The notes beneath the pieces were generated by a model. That model searched no databases and was not told where the DNA came from. It saw only the letters and a list, made by a program, of their open reading frames with translations. DNA of 32,341 nt from a virus: IMG/VR virus record IMGVR_UViG_3300020201_000074, positions 1 through 32,341 of that record; one strand, written 5' to 3'. Positions 15,585 through 24,884 of this stretch are shown here, piece after piece; the first letter of the stretch is position 1, and the number at the start of each line of letters is the position of its first letter. A program made the translations under genes and the position numbers.

Positions 15585-17312
15585 ATGACACCCGAAGAAC
15601 GAGAACTCGCTAAAAAACTGGAAACTAAAGAACAGGCTCCCCCGCCCGGCGGCGCGCCAAAGCAACGGATTAAGGCGACCACATTCGGGGAGTCAGTAAA
15701 GGCTCCGTTCGTCGAGTCTGGCAAAAAGCTCGCCCAAGCAGGCAAGTTTATGGACCCCACGACTGGCAAGATGGGGGCGCGGCTCCGAGCGATTGACCCT
15801 ACGAGCATAACCCGAGCCTCAACGGCAGGCGTCGACGGTGCGCAGGCAGGCATCGAGGGCGCTGCGGCCAGAGCGGGTGGGATGGGCACGGCCCTACAGA
15901 ACAACCCCGTGCGTGCTGCACCGGTCGCAGCGCAGCAGGTCGGCCCTGGAACCACGGTCGAACGGCAAGCCCCCATCGTGGCGGACACAATGCGCGGAAC
16001 GACCCAGACCGTACAGGCCGGACAGGCGCAAGCCGGGGTAATGAGCGCCGCGCAAATCGGCAACGTTGAACGTATGGTGGCGGCGGGGATGTCGCGCGAA
16101 GACGCGCAGGTCCGTGCGCGGCAGATGGCCCTTGCGGATTCTCTAACGGCGTCCGCTGCGGGTGAAGGCCCTTCCCTAGCACAGAGCCAACTAAACAAGG
16201 CAAACGAACAGGCTGTGGCGGGTCAGATGGCCATGGCTGCATCAGCCCGTGGTGGAAACCCTGTTCTTGCGCAGCGGCAGGCCATGCAAAATGTGGCGGC
16301 ACTCCAGCAGGACAATGCGGCGAAATCGGCTGAACTTCGTCTAGCGGAAGCCCTCCAGGCCAGAAGCCAGCTCGGGCAGGTACTCGACTCGGCACGCGGG
16401 CAGGACATTTCCGTGTCGGGCACGCAGGCTGGTTTCGAGCAGCAGGCCAATCTCACGAACGCGGTTACCGGCAAAGAGGTTGCCATCGCACAGGCGGGGC
16501 TTTCGCAGGATGCATCAAAAACTAACGCCCTCGAAGCAGGACAGACCTCCCGCTTCAACGTGGACACGGAGCTTAAGGGCGACCTTGCTAACCAGGACGT
16601 GGACCTCCGCTCCGGGCTAGCGGACCAGAGCGCTGGGCTCGCGGCGCAGACGGCCACGGCTCAGAATAACATCAGCACAGACCAGTTCAGCGCCAAAGCA
16701 CTGGACGAGATGGCACGTTTCGATGTGGACTTGGACCTCAAGGCGAAGATTGTCAACCAAGCTGCAACACTCCAGGCACAAGGCATGACGATTGACGGCA
16801 TCGCCAAGTTTATGGGCATCGAGCAGCAGTCGCTCGCGGCTGTCTTGCAGTCGGAAACGGCGAAACTCCAAACGGAACAGGCACGGCAAACCGCTCAAAA
16901 GTCGGGAATGACCGGCATGATTGGCGCGGGAGCCTCAGTGGTCGGTGCGGTTATCGCTGCGTGTTTCCCTGCTGGCGAGCAAGTGCTCATGGCCGACGGT
17001 GTCGCCACAAAGAACATTGAAGACGTGGGAGTTGGCGAAGAGCTGTGGGGCTCTACCGTCCTAGAAGCCCGTCGTTACGTCTCGCACGAGGCGCTCTTCC
17101 TGTTCGCCGGCGCCACCATGACCGGCTTACATGCGGTCTGGACACGCGGGGGCTGGACTACGGCGGCGGACGTCGGCTTGCAGGTAGGGGAAGCCATGGA
17201 GCGCGACGTTTATACGCTGGTCACTTCAACGGGCGTGATGGTTGTCGGCGATGCTCTGGTTGGCGACGACAACCACGACGCGGACGAATTGAACATGAAG
17301 GAGTGCGCATAA
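15585..17312 (+). CDS. Internal virion protein with C-terminal Hint domain
   Basis: A 575-aa protein with CAGGAGG upstream. Residues 1-440 are Ala/Gln/Thr-rich and helical, typical of ejected internal proteins. Residues 441-459 (GMTGMIGAGASVVGAVIAA) form a hydrophobic Gly/Ala segment. From Cys460 a Hint (hedgehog/intein) domain begins: CFPAGEQVLMADG, KNIEDVGVGEEL, then TGLHAVWTRGGW with T513 and H516 in the TxxH position of intein block B, and GVMVVGDALVGDDN. Only about 12 residues follow, with no HN plus Cys/Ser/Thr splice junction, so a splicing intein is unlikely. Cleavage before Cys460, as in hedgehog or BIL domains, could release a 459-residue protein ending in the hydrophobic segment. 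The cleavage is inference; the motifs are seen. Confidence 0.72.
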   Translation: MTPEERELAKKLETKEQAPPPGGAPKQRIKATTFGESVKAPFVESGKKLAQAGKFMDPTTGKMGARLRAIDPTSITRASTAGVDGAQAGIEGAAARAGGMGTALQNNPVRAAPVAAQQVGPGTTVERQAPIVADTMRGTTQTVQAGQAQAGVMSAAQIGNVERMVAAGMSREDAQVRARQMALADSLTASAAGEGPSLAQSQLNKANEQAVAGQMAMAASARGGNPVLAQRQAMQNVAALQQDNAAKSAELRLAEALQARSQLGQVLDSARGQDISVSGTQAGFEQQANLTNAVTGKEVAIAQAGLSQDASKTNALEAGQTSRFNVDTELKGDLANQDVDLRSGLADQSAGLAAQTATAQNNISTDQFSAKALDEMARFDVDLDLKAKIVNQAATLQAQGMTIDGIAKFMGIEQQSLAAVLQSETAKLQTEQARQTAQKSGMTGMIGAGASVVGAVIAACFPAGEQVLMADGVATKNIEDVGVGEELWGSTVLEARRYVSHEALFLFAGATMTGLHAVWTRGGWTTAADVGLQVGEAMERDVYTLVTSTGVMVVGDALVGDDNHDADELNMKECA

Positions 17313-18778
17313 TGGAATTCGCAGGACTTTTCTCCCCAGAGAACATGACTCGGGCCAGGCAGAACGAGGAAGACCAAAAGAAGGCACTTATGACCCTGTT
17401 GCCCACGCCCGCCGCGGTGCCTGCGCCGGTGCCCGAGCCTGTGCCGCTGCCTGTCGAAGCGCCCCTCGCTGCGCCGCAACCCCTCATTGTTGAGACGGTG
17501 GACACCACGACGACAAATGCGACGCAGGGCAGTAAACCTACGGCGAACGAAGCGTCGCTCGTCGCAGAGCAGAATAAGCTGTTTGCGGCTCAACAGGCGC
17601 AGGCCGAGAAGGCTGCCGAAGCTGGACGTAACAAGGCCATCGAAGAGGCGGCCAAGGCGGACGAGCGGCTCAAACTCACCGCTGACAAGCAGGTGAAAAC
17701 CGACGCCATCGTACAGGACGGCGAGAAGACCCTCGCCGACCGGCTCGCGGAATCCGACCGCGTGTACCAGAGCCTCAAAGAGCGAGCGGACATAAAAGAC
17801 TACTGGGAGAAGCAGAGCACGGGCGACAAGGTCATGGCGGGTCTTGCCATCGCGCTTGGGGGTTTCGGTTCGGCTCTTACTGGCGACAAAAGCAACCGTG
17901 CGCTCGACATTATAAACCGCGCCGTCGAACAAGACTTCGCCATGCAAAAGGCAAACTTCGAGAACCAGAAAGGCTTGCTGGGAGAGGCGCGTGCGCAGAC
18001 CCAGGACGCCAGACAGGGCATCCAAGACCAAGTAAACATGCTCAACCTGTCCAAGGCGGCGGCCTACGACACGCTCGCCGACAAGTACGCTGGTATGGCT
18101 GCCAAACGAGGTATCCCCGAAGCCGAGGCCGCGAAGGATGCCGTGCTCCTGGACCTTCGCGCAAAGCAGAACGCTGCCCGCATGGCCTACGAGCAGGGCC
18201 TGCGCCAGAGCGTCACGACCCAGACCCAGCGGAAGGTCGACCAGACGGCCATTACGCCAGCGGAGCTAGCGGGCAAGGCATCAGAAGCCGTCTCGAAGTT
18301 TCAGAGCGAGATTCAGGGGAACACAGACTTCAGCGGTTGGAAGAAAAAGAAAGCGTCGCTCGAGTCGTTCTCCTCCATGAAAGAAGCAGGAGCTTCGGGC
18401 GCGGCACTCGTCGACTTCATCGCTGGCGGCCTTCAGCAAGGGTCGTTCGGCCCAGAGATGGTCAACCTACTTTCGAAGAGGAACCTCCTCGACAAGGCAG
18501 GTAACATTATCCGAGAAAACGTCGTCGGTGGGTTCGACCCTGCCCTCATGGGCGCCATCGAAAACGGGCTGAAGTCTCAGGAAGCTAAAACACGGAAGCA
18601 GGCTGCGGCGCCCATCGCAAGGTCTCGGCTCGAGGCAAAGCGTCTCGGACTTGCCGAAGACTACTTCACGGGTGCCACACAGAAAACCATCGTAAAGAAG
18701 CAGTTCAATTCTGGCCTCAACAAAACCAAGCTCGTCTTCAGCGACGGCACCGAGGAGATTGTCGATGGCCAACAATAA
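17312..18778 (+). CDS. Internal virion protein (ejection type), 488 aa
   Basis: The ATG at 17312 shares a base with the previous stop (TAATG) and has AAGGAG at 17298-17303 inside the Hint coding region. Residues 32-60 are Pro/Val/Ala-rich (APVPEPVPLPVEAPLA). A long charged helix follows (about 85-150, EKAAEAGRNKAIEEAAKADE). Around 178-235 comes KVMAGLAIALGGFGSALTGD, then ALDIINRAVEQDFAMQKANF, a pattern known in podovirus internal proteins where a glycine-rich hydrophobic helix precedes an ALDIIN-type helix. It probably enters the host with the DNA. The role is inferred from pattern and neighbours. Confidence 0.65.
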   Translation: MEFAGLFSPENMTRARQNEEDQKKALMTLLPTPAAVPAPVPEPVPLPVEAPLAAPQPLIVETVDTTTTNATQGSKPTANEASLVAEQNKLFAAQQAQAEKAAEAGRNKAIEEAAKADERLKLTADKQVKTDAIVQDGEKTLADRLAESDRVYQSLKERADIKDYWEKQSTGDKVMAGLAIALGGFGSALTGDKSNRALDIINRAVEQDFAMQKANFENQKGLLGEARAQTQDARQGIQDQVNMLNLSKAAAYDTLADKYAGMAAKRGIPEAEAAKDAVLLDLRAKQNAARMAYEQGLRQSVTTQTQRKVDQTAITPAELAGKASEAVSKFQSEIQGNTDFSGWKKKKASLESFSSMKEAGASGAALVDFIAGGLQQGSFGPEMVNLLSKRNLLDKAGNIIRENVVGGFDPALMGAIENGLKSQEAKTRKQAAAPIARSRLEAKRLGLAEDYFTGATQKTIVKKQFNSGLNKTKLVFSDGTEEIVDGQQ

Positions 18779-20468
18779 TTGGGTTGACGTTCCGCTCAAA
18801 GAGACCGGCTGGGAAGACGCCCCACTGACCCCGGCTGCACCCGGCGGCGTTTCACAAACACAGAGCTTTGTGCGCGGCGCGGCGCAAGGAGCTTCTCTTG
18901 GGTTTGCTGACGAGCTGGTTGGCGGCCTCGGCGCCGTCTCGAGAAAACTTGCTGCTTCGATGGGTAGCACCCCAGACGCGGGCAAAACCCTCGGGCAGCT
19001 CTACTCCGAAGAGCGGGACGACAGTCGGCAGAATTTCAAGGCTGCGGAGACGGCAAACCCGGGCACTTACCTCGGAGGGAATCTCGCCGGCTCGCTCGCC
19101 ACAGGCTTCATCCCAGGCGCCGGAACGTTCGGCCTCGGCAAGGCTGCCGCTGGCATTATCAGTGGCGCTGGAAAGGTTGCTGGCATTTCCCGTGCGGTCG
19201 TCGGAGCGGGCGTCAACGCGGGCGCACAGGGGGCTGTCGAGGCGGCGGGTTCCTCCGAGGGTAAGACTGCCGGTGCCATCCTGTCTGACGCGGGCAAAGG
19301 CGGCGGCATTGGTGCGGGCATCGGCGGGGGTTTCGGCGCTGCGGGCAAGCTCCTGCCGGGCGTGCGTGACTCGGTGTCAAACGACCTCTGGCGCAAGGTC
19401 CTCGGTGTGACAGTGGGCGAAGACGCGGCTGAGACGGCCACACGTTACCTTAAGGACCCGGACGCACGGAACGCCGTGGTAAAGCTCGCGACGCAGGAGA
19501 CCGTCGACAAAGTGAAGGAGACCGTCTCGAAGCAAATTGCCAAAGACGTTGAAGGCGTGAGGAGCGTTGCCGCCTCGCGAGGAGCCTCGCTTCTCGCCTC
19601 CGTGGACGGTCGCATGGGCGGGCAGGTCGACCTGTTGCGCGCCTCCGTGGCGAACACGTTCCGGCCCGCTGCTGACTCCATGGCCGGAAACACGGGCCGG
19701 AACATGCAGAACCTGATGGGCGAAGTGGAGGCCCTCCTCTCGGGTAGCAACCAGGGTGCGCTTCGGGCGCTGGGCGACGACTTGGGACAAACCCTCGTAG
19801 AGGCGCCGAACGCCAACGTCATGCGAGAAGTTCGAGACGCAATCAAGAAACAACTCTTTAAGCAGGGTGACCCAGGGCAGGGCATCAGGGACGGCCTGTC
19901 GTCGACCGAGTCGAAGGCAATGTCGGCACTGCTAGCTAAGACTCAAAGCCTATTCAAAGCCCTCCCAGAGGCCCGCAAAGCCGACCGACTGTACAGCGTG
20001 GCTGCGGAGTACGCGCAGGCCGTAGAGAAACGTTTGTTCAAGAACGGCAAGCCATCGGCGGCTGCGGTCGAGTCCTGGGTCAAGGGGCACGGCAGCGCCG
20101 GAGCTGTCGAAGACAAGGACGACATTTGGGAGCTACGGGATGCAGCGATGAAGGCCCTAGGCAAGGAAGACGGCTTCGGCAAGGGCGCTGTGGCCCAGAC
20201 GCGTGCCATGCAGGAGTTCAACCGGCTTGGTGGCGGGGACAACACGGGTAAGGCATTGGCGCCAATCATGGCGGGCGGGTTCTCCATGCTCTCAGGGGGT
20301 GCCGACGCAGGGCTGGTCGCCGCTTTCACCATGGCGGCTTACAATCCTCGCATGTACCTGCGCGCACTTGCGAAGGCCGACGACCTGACCGCCGAGGACC
20401 GTCGCCTGCTCATGGCCATTGCCCGCGCAACAAGGCTTGAGGCAACCAAAAAGGCTGGTAACGAGTAA
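18765..20468 (+). CDS. Internal virion protein, Gly-rich, 567 aa
   Basis: Chosen start is ATG 18765 (MANNNWVDVPLKETGW), seven bases after GAGGAG; a TTG at 18759 is less likely. It overlaps the preceding gene by 14 bases. After QGASLGFADELVGGLGAVS (about 40-58) and a TYLGGNLAGSLATGF segment comes a long Gly/Ala-rich hydrophobic region (about 115-195: GTFGLGKAAAGIISGAGKVA) that could span membranes. Helical sequences with Lys/Glu follow to the end. The GFADE plus ANPGTYLGG layout is shared by DNA-transfer proteins of other phages. It may form a channel for DNA across the host envelope; that is inference. Confidence 0.65.
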   Translation: MANNNWVDVPLKETGWEDAPLTPAAPGGVSQTQSFVRGAAQGASLGFADELVGGLGAVSRKLAASMGSTPDAGKTLGQLYSEERDDSRQNFKAAETANPGTYLGGNLAGSLATGFIPGAGTFGLGKAAAGIISGAGKVAGISRAVVGAGVNAGAQGAVEAAGSSEGKTAGAILSDAGKGGGIGAGIGGGFGAAGKLLPGVRDSVSNDLWRKVLGVTVGEDAAETATRYLKDPDARNAVVKLATQETVDKVKETVSKQIAKDVEGVRSVAASRGASLLASVDGRMGGQVDLLRASVANTFRPAADSMAGNTGRNMQNLMGEVEALLSGSNQGALRALGDDLGQTLVEAPNANVMREVRDAIKKQLFKQGDPGQGIRDGLSSTESKAMSALLAKTQSLFKALPEARKADRLYSVAAEYAQAVEKRLFKNGKPSAAAVESWVKGHGSAGAVEDKDDIWELRDAAMKALGKEDGFGKGAVAQTRAMQEFNRLGGGDNTGKALAPIMAGGFSMLSGGADAGLVAAFTMAAYNPRMYLRALAKADDLTAEDRRLLMAIARATRLEATKKAGNE

Positions 20469-20499
20469 CGCGCGCCCTCTCTGCGACGGGAGGGCGGCG

Positions 20500-21273
20500 G
20501 TGGAAATTCTCGACAGCGACTTACTCAATATATCCGAAGACGGCACAGGGCTACTCGTGGCGCTCGGCCTTGAGCGCGTTCTGTCGGGGCGTCTTCAGGT
20601 CTCGCGGAACGATGTCCGCCGAGCGGCAGGTTTGGCTGACTCGGTCGCCAAACGTCTGAGCGCGTACCTCAACGCTACGACGTTCGCGAAGCCCGACTTC
20701 ACTTCACCTGACTTTTCCTCGCTGCGAGACCTCGCGGTCGGCTGGGAGGCGAAGCTCCCCGAGGCGCTGGCTAATATCGCTGACGCGGACCTGCAGGCAA
20801 ACCTCGGCGCCGCTGTCACTACCTCGATGCAGGCCGTGGCAGCGAGAATGCCTAAGGTCCCCAACAGACCAGACGCGCGGCCTTCGGACTTCGCAAGTGC
20901 CGCATTCCTTCGGGCGTGGAGAACTCTCAATAGCCCGCTGACGGTCGTCGACGACCTCGAGGCAGGCTGCCTCTGCCGAGACCAAGTGGAGACCCTGCAG
21001 TCCGCCATGCCATCGGTTTACGAGCTTTTCGCCAATGCCGCGATGGCTGCCGTCATCGAGAAGGTCGCGCAGGAGCCTTCTTTCGTCGTGCCCTACCCAC
21101 GGCTGAAGCAACTGACGGTTCTCCTCCGCAAGCAGCTCGTTCCCCCTGACCTCAAAGCTTTGCTGGAGCAGACGTTCTCTGCACCTGAGCCTTCCCAAGC
21201 GGGCGGCGGGGCTGGCCTCGCCCTCGGTGAAATGACCTCAACAAACCTACAAAAACGCGAACTGGGGAACTAG
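20500..21273 (+). CDS. Phage virion protein, helical, 257 aa
   Basis: The GTG at 20500 follows GGGAGG (20488-20493) at proper spacing; the frame is open to 20419 but this would overlap the previous gene and lacks a ribosome binding site. The protein starts MEILDSDLLNISEDG. Around residues 140-165 the phrase AWRTLNSPLTVVDDLEAGCL, then CRDQVETLQSAMPSVYELFA, matches the C-terminal part of podovirus internal proteins in which a short helix (SPLTVLDDL-G-L) is followed by a Q-V-E-x-L segment. It thus belongs to the internal virion protein cluster. It is unusual in being split from a longer protein; exact role unknown. Confidence 0.55.
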   Translation: MEILDSDLLNISEDGTGLLVALGLERVLSGRLQVSRNDVRRAAGLADSVAKRLSAYLNATTFAKPDFTSPDFSSLRDLAVGWEAKLPEALANIADADLQANLGAAVTTSMQAVAARMPKVPNRPDARPSDFASAAFLRAWRTLNSPLTVVDDLEAGCLCRDQVETLQSAMPSVYELFANAAMAAVIEKVAQEPSFVVPYPRLKQLTVLLRKQLVPPDLKALLEQTFSAPEPSQAGGGAGLALGEMTSTNLQKRELGN

Positions 21274-21275
21274 CC

Positions 21276-24185
21276 ATGGCAACTAACGTAACGTTCAAAG
21301 GCACCACATATAGTGTGCCGACACTCGATGGCGAGGACGGCTGGGCAACTACGCTCTCCACATACCTGCAAGCCATAGCGAGCGGCGCCGCTGTAAACTC
21401 GGTCGTGAAGCAGACCAGCCGGGTTGCCCTGACATCCCCCGTCACGGTCGCGGCTGCAACGGACTTTACGGTGGTCTGCAAGCTCTCAACCCCCGGCGCT
21501 GTCACGGTGAACCTCCCCGCTGGCGCAACCGGCCAGGTCTTTGCCGTGGTGGACGGCACGGGTGACGCTGGCACTAACGCCGTCACGATTGACGCAAGCG
21601 GCGCTGAGACCATCAACGGACAACTCACCTATGCCATAAATGAAAACTTCGGCGGGGTGCTAATTCACTGGAACGGCACGGGCTGGAACGTTTTGGCGGA
21701 CTTTGTAGGCAACGACCCTCGCTTCACCTCAATCAACGTGTCTGGAACGGCTACCATTGGGACTGTAACCGCGACTAATGCCACAGTCGGTGGCGTGGCA
21801 GTCACGACGATTAGCAACACCCAGACGCTCACGGGCAAAAGCATCTCAGGCGCGGATAACACACTCTCCGCCATCCCGCTGGCTTCTCTCAATACGGGCG
21901 CACTGCCCGCCGCCATAACCATAGCATCCGCCAACATCGCTTCAGCAGCCATTGCCCGCACGAAACTCGCCATCGGTTCGAACGACCACGTAGTCATCAA
22001 CTCCGGCTCCGGCGAGATGTCGAGCGAACCGACCCTCGCACGCACACGCGGCGGTACGGGCATAACTTCTACAGCTACGTTCCCAGCAAGTGGCGTAGTC
22101 GCAACCCGTGACGCGTCTGAGACCCTTCTCAACAAACTAATCTCCTCCACCGCCGCAATCACTGGCGCGCTGACCCTGCCCACTTCAACCACGGCTAACA
22201 GACCTTCGCCCGCTACAGGCATGATTCGCCACAACACCGACACTAACGAGTTCGAAGGCTTCTCCGCAGGCGCTTGGCAATCAGTCGGCGGCGGGCTAAA
22301 CGAACAACCGCTTAAAAACTACCTGCGCTCAAATGCCAACGCATCCATCAGCCCAGGAGCGCTCTCCACCGTAGCAGTGGGCGGCGACATCGCCACTACA
22401 GCAGGGCTCTGGTACTCACGTGTAGCTACAGCGTTCACCGTAACCAACCCCTCCTCGACACTCCTGCGCGGCTCATTCAACTACCTGTCTGGCACGAACA
22501 CATCAGCCAACGTTGACGGTACAGTCTTCTTTCAACTCCCTGCGTTCGCACTCGAAGGCTCGGACCTAGGTAAGCCAGTCTCGCTGTCCTTCGACACCAC
22601 AGGCAACACCGCAGCAAATGACTGGGACGTCGTAGTCGCGCGCTACAACTCCAGCGGCGTCTTTCAGGGGCTTATCCCTGTCGCAGGCAACGCATCGCAA
22701 GCATCCTCGGGTAACACCCCAAGCGCACAACTTCCAACAGGCGTGGCGCAGTTCCGTGGGTTCTTCGTGCCTACAGCAGACGTTGACCACCTCTACGCAG
22801 TGCGATTCCGCAGGCTCGCAGGTGCCACGCAAATACGCCTCGACACGCTGTACGCGGGACCACAGGTGCAGCTATTGGGCGCGGCGATTACGGCTTCGCA
22901 AAGTTACACGCCAACCGGCAGTTGGACTAACTGCACGTATTCTGGACGATGGAAGCAGGAAGGGGAGGACATGATTCTCTCCGTTGGTGGCGAATTTACA
23001 GGCACACCTACGGGCGGAGCACTTACGGTTAGTTTGCCGTCTGGGCTCACTATAGACACAACAAAGCTGCTAACCACCGCGTCTTCTGCGCAAATTATAG
23101 GCGACGCTGTATTACTCGACACTGGCGTGGCTGCCTACGACGGGGTGGTCGTTTACGAAAGCACCACTGCCATACGGTTTCAGAATGTGTCGACCGGCGC
23201 TCCGTTTACTTTCGGGAATGGCGACAGATTCACCGCAATAATCCGAGTCCCCATTTCACAATTTTCTTCCAACACGACGATGGCAGAGCGCGCGGTGGAG
23301 GAGTACGCGTGGAATAGCTCCGGCATTACTGCAGCGGGCGCTTCTAACTCCGCAGCTTTTTCGAACGGTCCCGACGGCGCGGCAATCGGCTCTATTGCTA
23401 GTACGACAAACACATCGTCAACTACTATGCGCGTTCGGTTTCAAACTCCGATTCAAGCCACGGACAGCTTGACGCTTGAATTTAAGGAAGTAAATAAACA
23501 GTGGGCGCCGTTTGCGGAAGCGACTGGTACGTCTCAGTTTCTTGCCGCAGGAAGTAAATTCTACGGTGTGAAAATCGACCCATTTACAGGCAATACAACC
23601 GACGTTGACGTGATTTTCTATAATAGCGGCTACCGCACTACTAGCGGCACGTATGCGCAAGATGGCTCGCCATGGTCTGACCTTTCTACGGCGCGATGGA
23701 GGCTCCGCAAAGTCTCAGGCGGCGCGGCAGTAGGCTTCCCAGTTGGCGCGGCTAACATCGTCGGGCGGACAGACGGCTTGGCACCTGCGGCTGGGATGTT
23801 GGGTGAGCAGATTCGAGGCGCGCAGTTAAGTAACACGGCGTTCCCTGCGACTAACACGTATGGCGACCTTACGAGCATTAGCCTCACCGCAGGGGTGTGG
23901 GACATCTCCGCAGTACTTTATGGCGCAATCAACACTGCGGGCGGTCTGAACATTATTAACTGTGGGATTAGCTCAACCGCTGGCAACAGTGCTACCGGAC
24001 TAAGCTTAGGCGACAACCTTTCCACGGGACTACCGCCAACAGGCACTGCCGATACAAACGTATGTATTCCGCAGTTTCGGGTCGTAATAGGCGTAACCAC
24101 AATTTATTATTTAAAGTATTTGGCGGCATTTTCATCTGGCTCGCCCAACGCACGCGGGCGCATCTCCGCAGTTAGGATTGCCTAA
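21276..24185 (+). CDS. Receptor-binding tail fibre protein
   Basis: A 969-aa protein starting two bases after the previous stop. Residues 1-100 look like a virion attachment domain (TYSVPTLDGEDGWATTLSTY). A Thr/Ala/Asn-rich shaft follows (TATIGTVTATNATVGGVAVT), with ARTRGGTGITS near residue 255 typical of phage fibres. Later modules are beta-rich. The C-terminal module (about 862-969) begins YGDLTSISLTAGVWDISAVL and ends GRISAVRIA, the pattern of C1q-like jelly-roll fibre tips. It should form a trimer that binds a host surface sugar or protein. AT content rises from about 22.9 kb, so the distal half may have been acquired separately. Confidence 0.8.
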   Translation: MATNVTFKGTTYSVPTLDGEDGWATTLSTYLQAIASGAAVNSVVKQTSRVALTSPVTVAAATDFTVVCKLSTPGAVTVNLPAGATGQVFAVVDGTGDAGTNAVTIDASGAETINGQLTYAINENFGGVLIHWNGTGWNVLADFVGNDPRFTSINVSGTATIGTVTATNATVGGVAVTTISNTQTLTGKSISGADNTLSAIPLASLNTGALPAAITIASANIASAAIARTKLAIGSNDHVVINSGSGEMSSEPTLARTRGGTGITSTATFPASGVVATRDASETLLNKLISSTAAITGALTLPTSTTANRPSPATGMIRHNTDTNEFEGFSAGAWQSVGGGLNEQPLKNYLRSNANASISPGALSTVAVGGDIATTAGLWYSRVATAFTVTNPSSTLLRGSFNYLSGTNTSANVDGTVFFQLPAFALEGSDLGKPVSLSFDTTGNTAANDWDVVVARYNSSGVFQGLIPVAGNASQASSGNTPSAQLPTGVAQFRGFFVPTADVDHLYAVRFRRLAGATQIRLDTLYAGPQVQLLGAAITASQSYTPTGSWTNCTYSGRWKQEGEDMILSVGGEFTGTPTGGALTVSLPSGLTIDTTKLLTTASSAQIIGDAVLLDTGVAAYDGVVVYESTTAIRFQNVSTGAPFTFGNGDRFTAIIRVPISQFSSNTTMAERAVEEYAWNSSGITAAGASNSAAFSNGPDGAAIGSIASTTNTSSTTMRVRFQTPIQATDSLTLEFKEVNKQWAPFAEATGTSQFLAAGSKFYGVKIDPFTGNTTDVDVIFYNSGYRTTSGTYAQDGSPWSDLSTARWRLRKVSGGAAVGFPVGAANIVGRTDGLAPAAGMLGEQIRGAQLSNTAFPATNTYGDLTSISLTAGVWDISAVLYGAINTAGGLNIINCGISSTAGNSATGLSLGDNLSTGLPPTGTADTNVCIPQFRVVIGVTTIYYLKYLAAFSSGSPNARGRISAVRIA

Positions 24186-24379
24186 TGTTTTACATCCTTC
24201 GAGCAAAGAACCGCGTCGGCTTTGAAGCTTATTCGCCAGATAGTATCACTGCGAGCGGTCCAGAGCCGGACGAAACTTGCGCGCCGATAGATGCTTGGGA
24301 GTTGGTTCCCGACTTAACGCAAGCCCACGCGGATGCTCCGCCTTTTGAATTGAAGCTGGCCCCCGAAGGGGGTCTGTAA
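24185..24379 (+). CDS. Small protein after the fibre gene, 64 aa
   Basis: A 64-aa protein whose ATG shares one base with the fibre stop (TAATG), so it is probably coupled to it. It starts MFYILRAKNRVGFEAYSPDS and is acidic and Pro-rich later (SGPEPDETCAPIDAWELVPD). Small genes right after fibre genes often code fibre assembly helpers, but nothing in this sequence proves that. It shares a base with the holin start. The base composition of its first half resembles the low-GC fibre end. Confidence 0.55.
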   Translation: MFYILRAKNRVGFEAYSPDSITASGPEPDETCAPIDAWELVPDLTQAHADAPPFELKLAPEGGL

Positions 24380-24780
24380 TGGAAGCCATGCTGAAATGGG
24401 GCTTTGCCCTCGCGCTTTCCGCCTTCGCCCTGCTCGCCCCCGTGCATGGCCTCCTGGGGGCCGTGGCCTTCCTCATCGCGGCGGACCTCGTGACCGGCCT
24501 CCTGGCGGCGCACAAGCGGGGGGACAAGCTCACGAGCAAAGCCCTGAGCCGTACCATCTACAAGACCGTGAGCTACCAACTGGCGGTCATATCGGGCTTT
24601 GCCCTCGAAGGCTTGGTCCCGGGCGCGCTCCCCGTGGCCAAACTTTGCGCCGCCGCCATCGGGCTGGTTGAGGCGAAGAGCATCCTGGAGAACGTCCACA
24701 GCCTCACAGGCACGAACCTTCGCGGGGTCCTGAGCAAGCTGACGGACGCGGGCCGCGCCCCGCCGGCGGACAAGCCCTGA
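24379..24780 (+). CDS. Phage holin
   Basis: A 133-aa membrane protein with three hydrophobic segments: about 5-35 (GFALALSAFALLAPVHGLLG, continuing AVAFLIAADLVTGLL), about 66-80 (VSYQLAVISGFALEG), and about 84-100 (ALPVAKLCAAAIGLV). Between them lies the positive loop AAHKRGDKLTSKALSRTIYK. The phrases AADLVTGLLAA and EAKSILENVHSLTG match the toxin-secretion/phage lysis holin family (holin 4 type), where a D-x-x-T-G-x-x-x-A and SILEN motif are conserved. It would make lesions in the inner membrane to time lysis. No endolysin is recognised next to it. Confidence 0.8.
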   Translation: MEAMLKWGFALALSAFALLAPVHGLLGAVAFLIAADLVTGLLAAHKRGDKLTSKALSRTIYKTVSYQLAVISGFALEGLVPGALPVAKLCAAAIGLVEAKSILENVHSLTGTNLRGVLSKLTDAGRAPPADKP

Positions 24781-24790
24781 GGGCAAATTT

Positions 24791-24850
24791 CCCCCTTCTC
24801 TGGGGGCCTGCATGTGGTAGCCTGCAGCAGTGGGCTCAAGCTTGAAGCCC
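24791..24850 (+). promoter_or_regulatory. Hairpins downstream of the holin
   Basis: A short hairpin CCCCC-TTCTCT-GGGGG (24791-24806) is followed by a near-perfect dyad with arms GGGCTCAAG (24832-24840) and CTTGAAGCCC (24841-24850), one base bulged. No T-run follows either. They could end or pause transcription of the long operon, or serve as a protein-binding site before the next gene. Confidence 0.35.
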
Positions 24851-24884
24851 AATCCGCCGAGATAGAAAGAACAGGAGGTGCCAC

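Noticed and set aside
16962-17312. The Hint domain as a splicing intein
   Set aside because: Only about a dozen residues follow the domain and there is no His-Asn plus Cys/Ser/Thr junction, so there is nothing to splice to.
17210-18031. Minus-strand open frame of 273 codons opposite the second internal virion protein
   Set aside because: Composition mirrors the Ala/Glu-rich plus-strand gene; no ribosome binding site and no recognisable motif.
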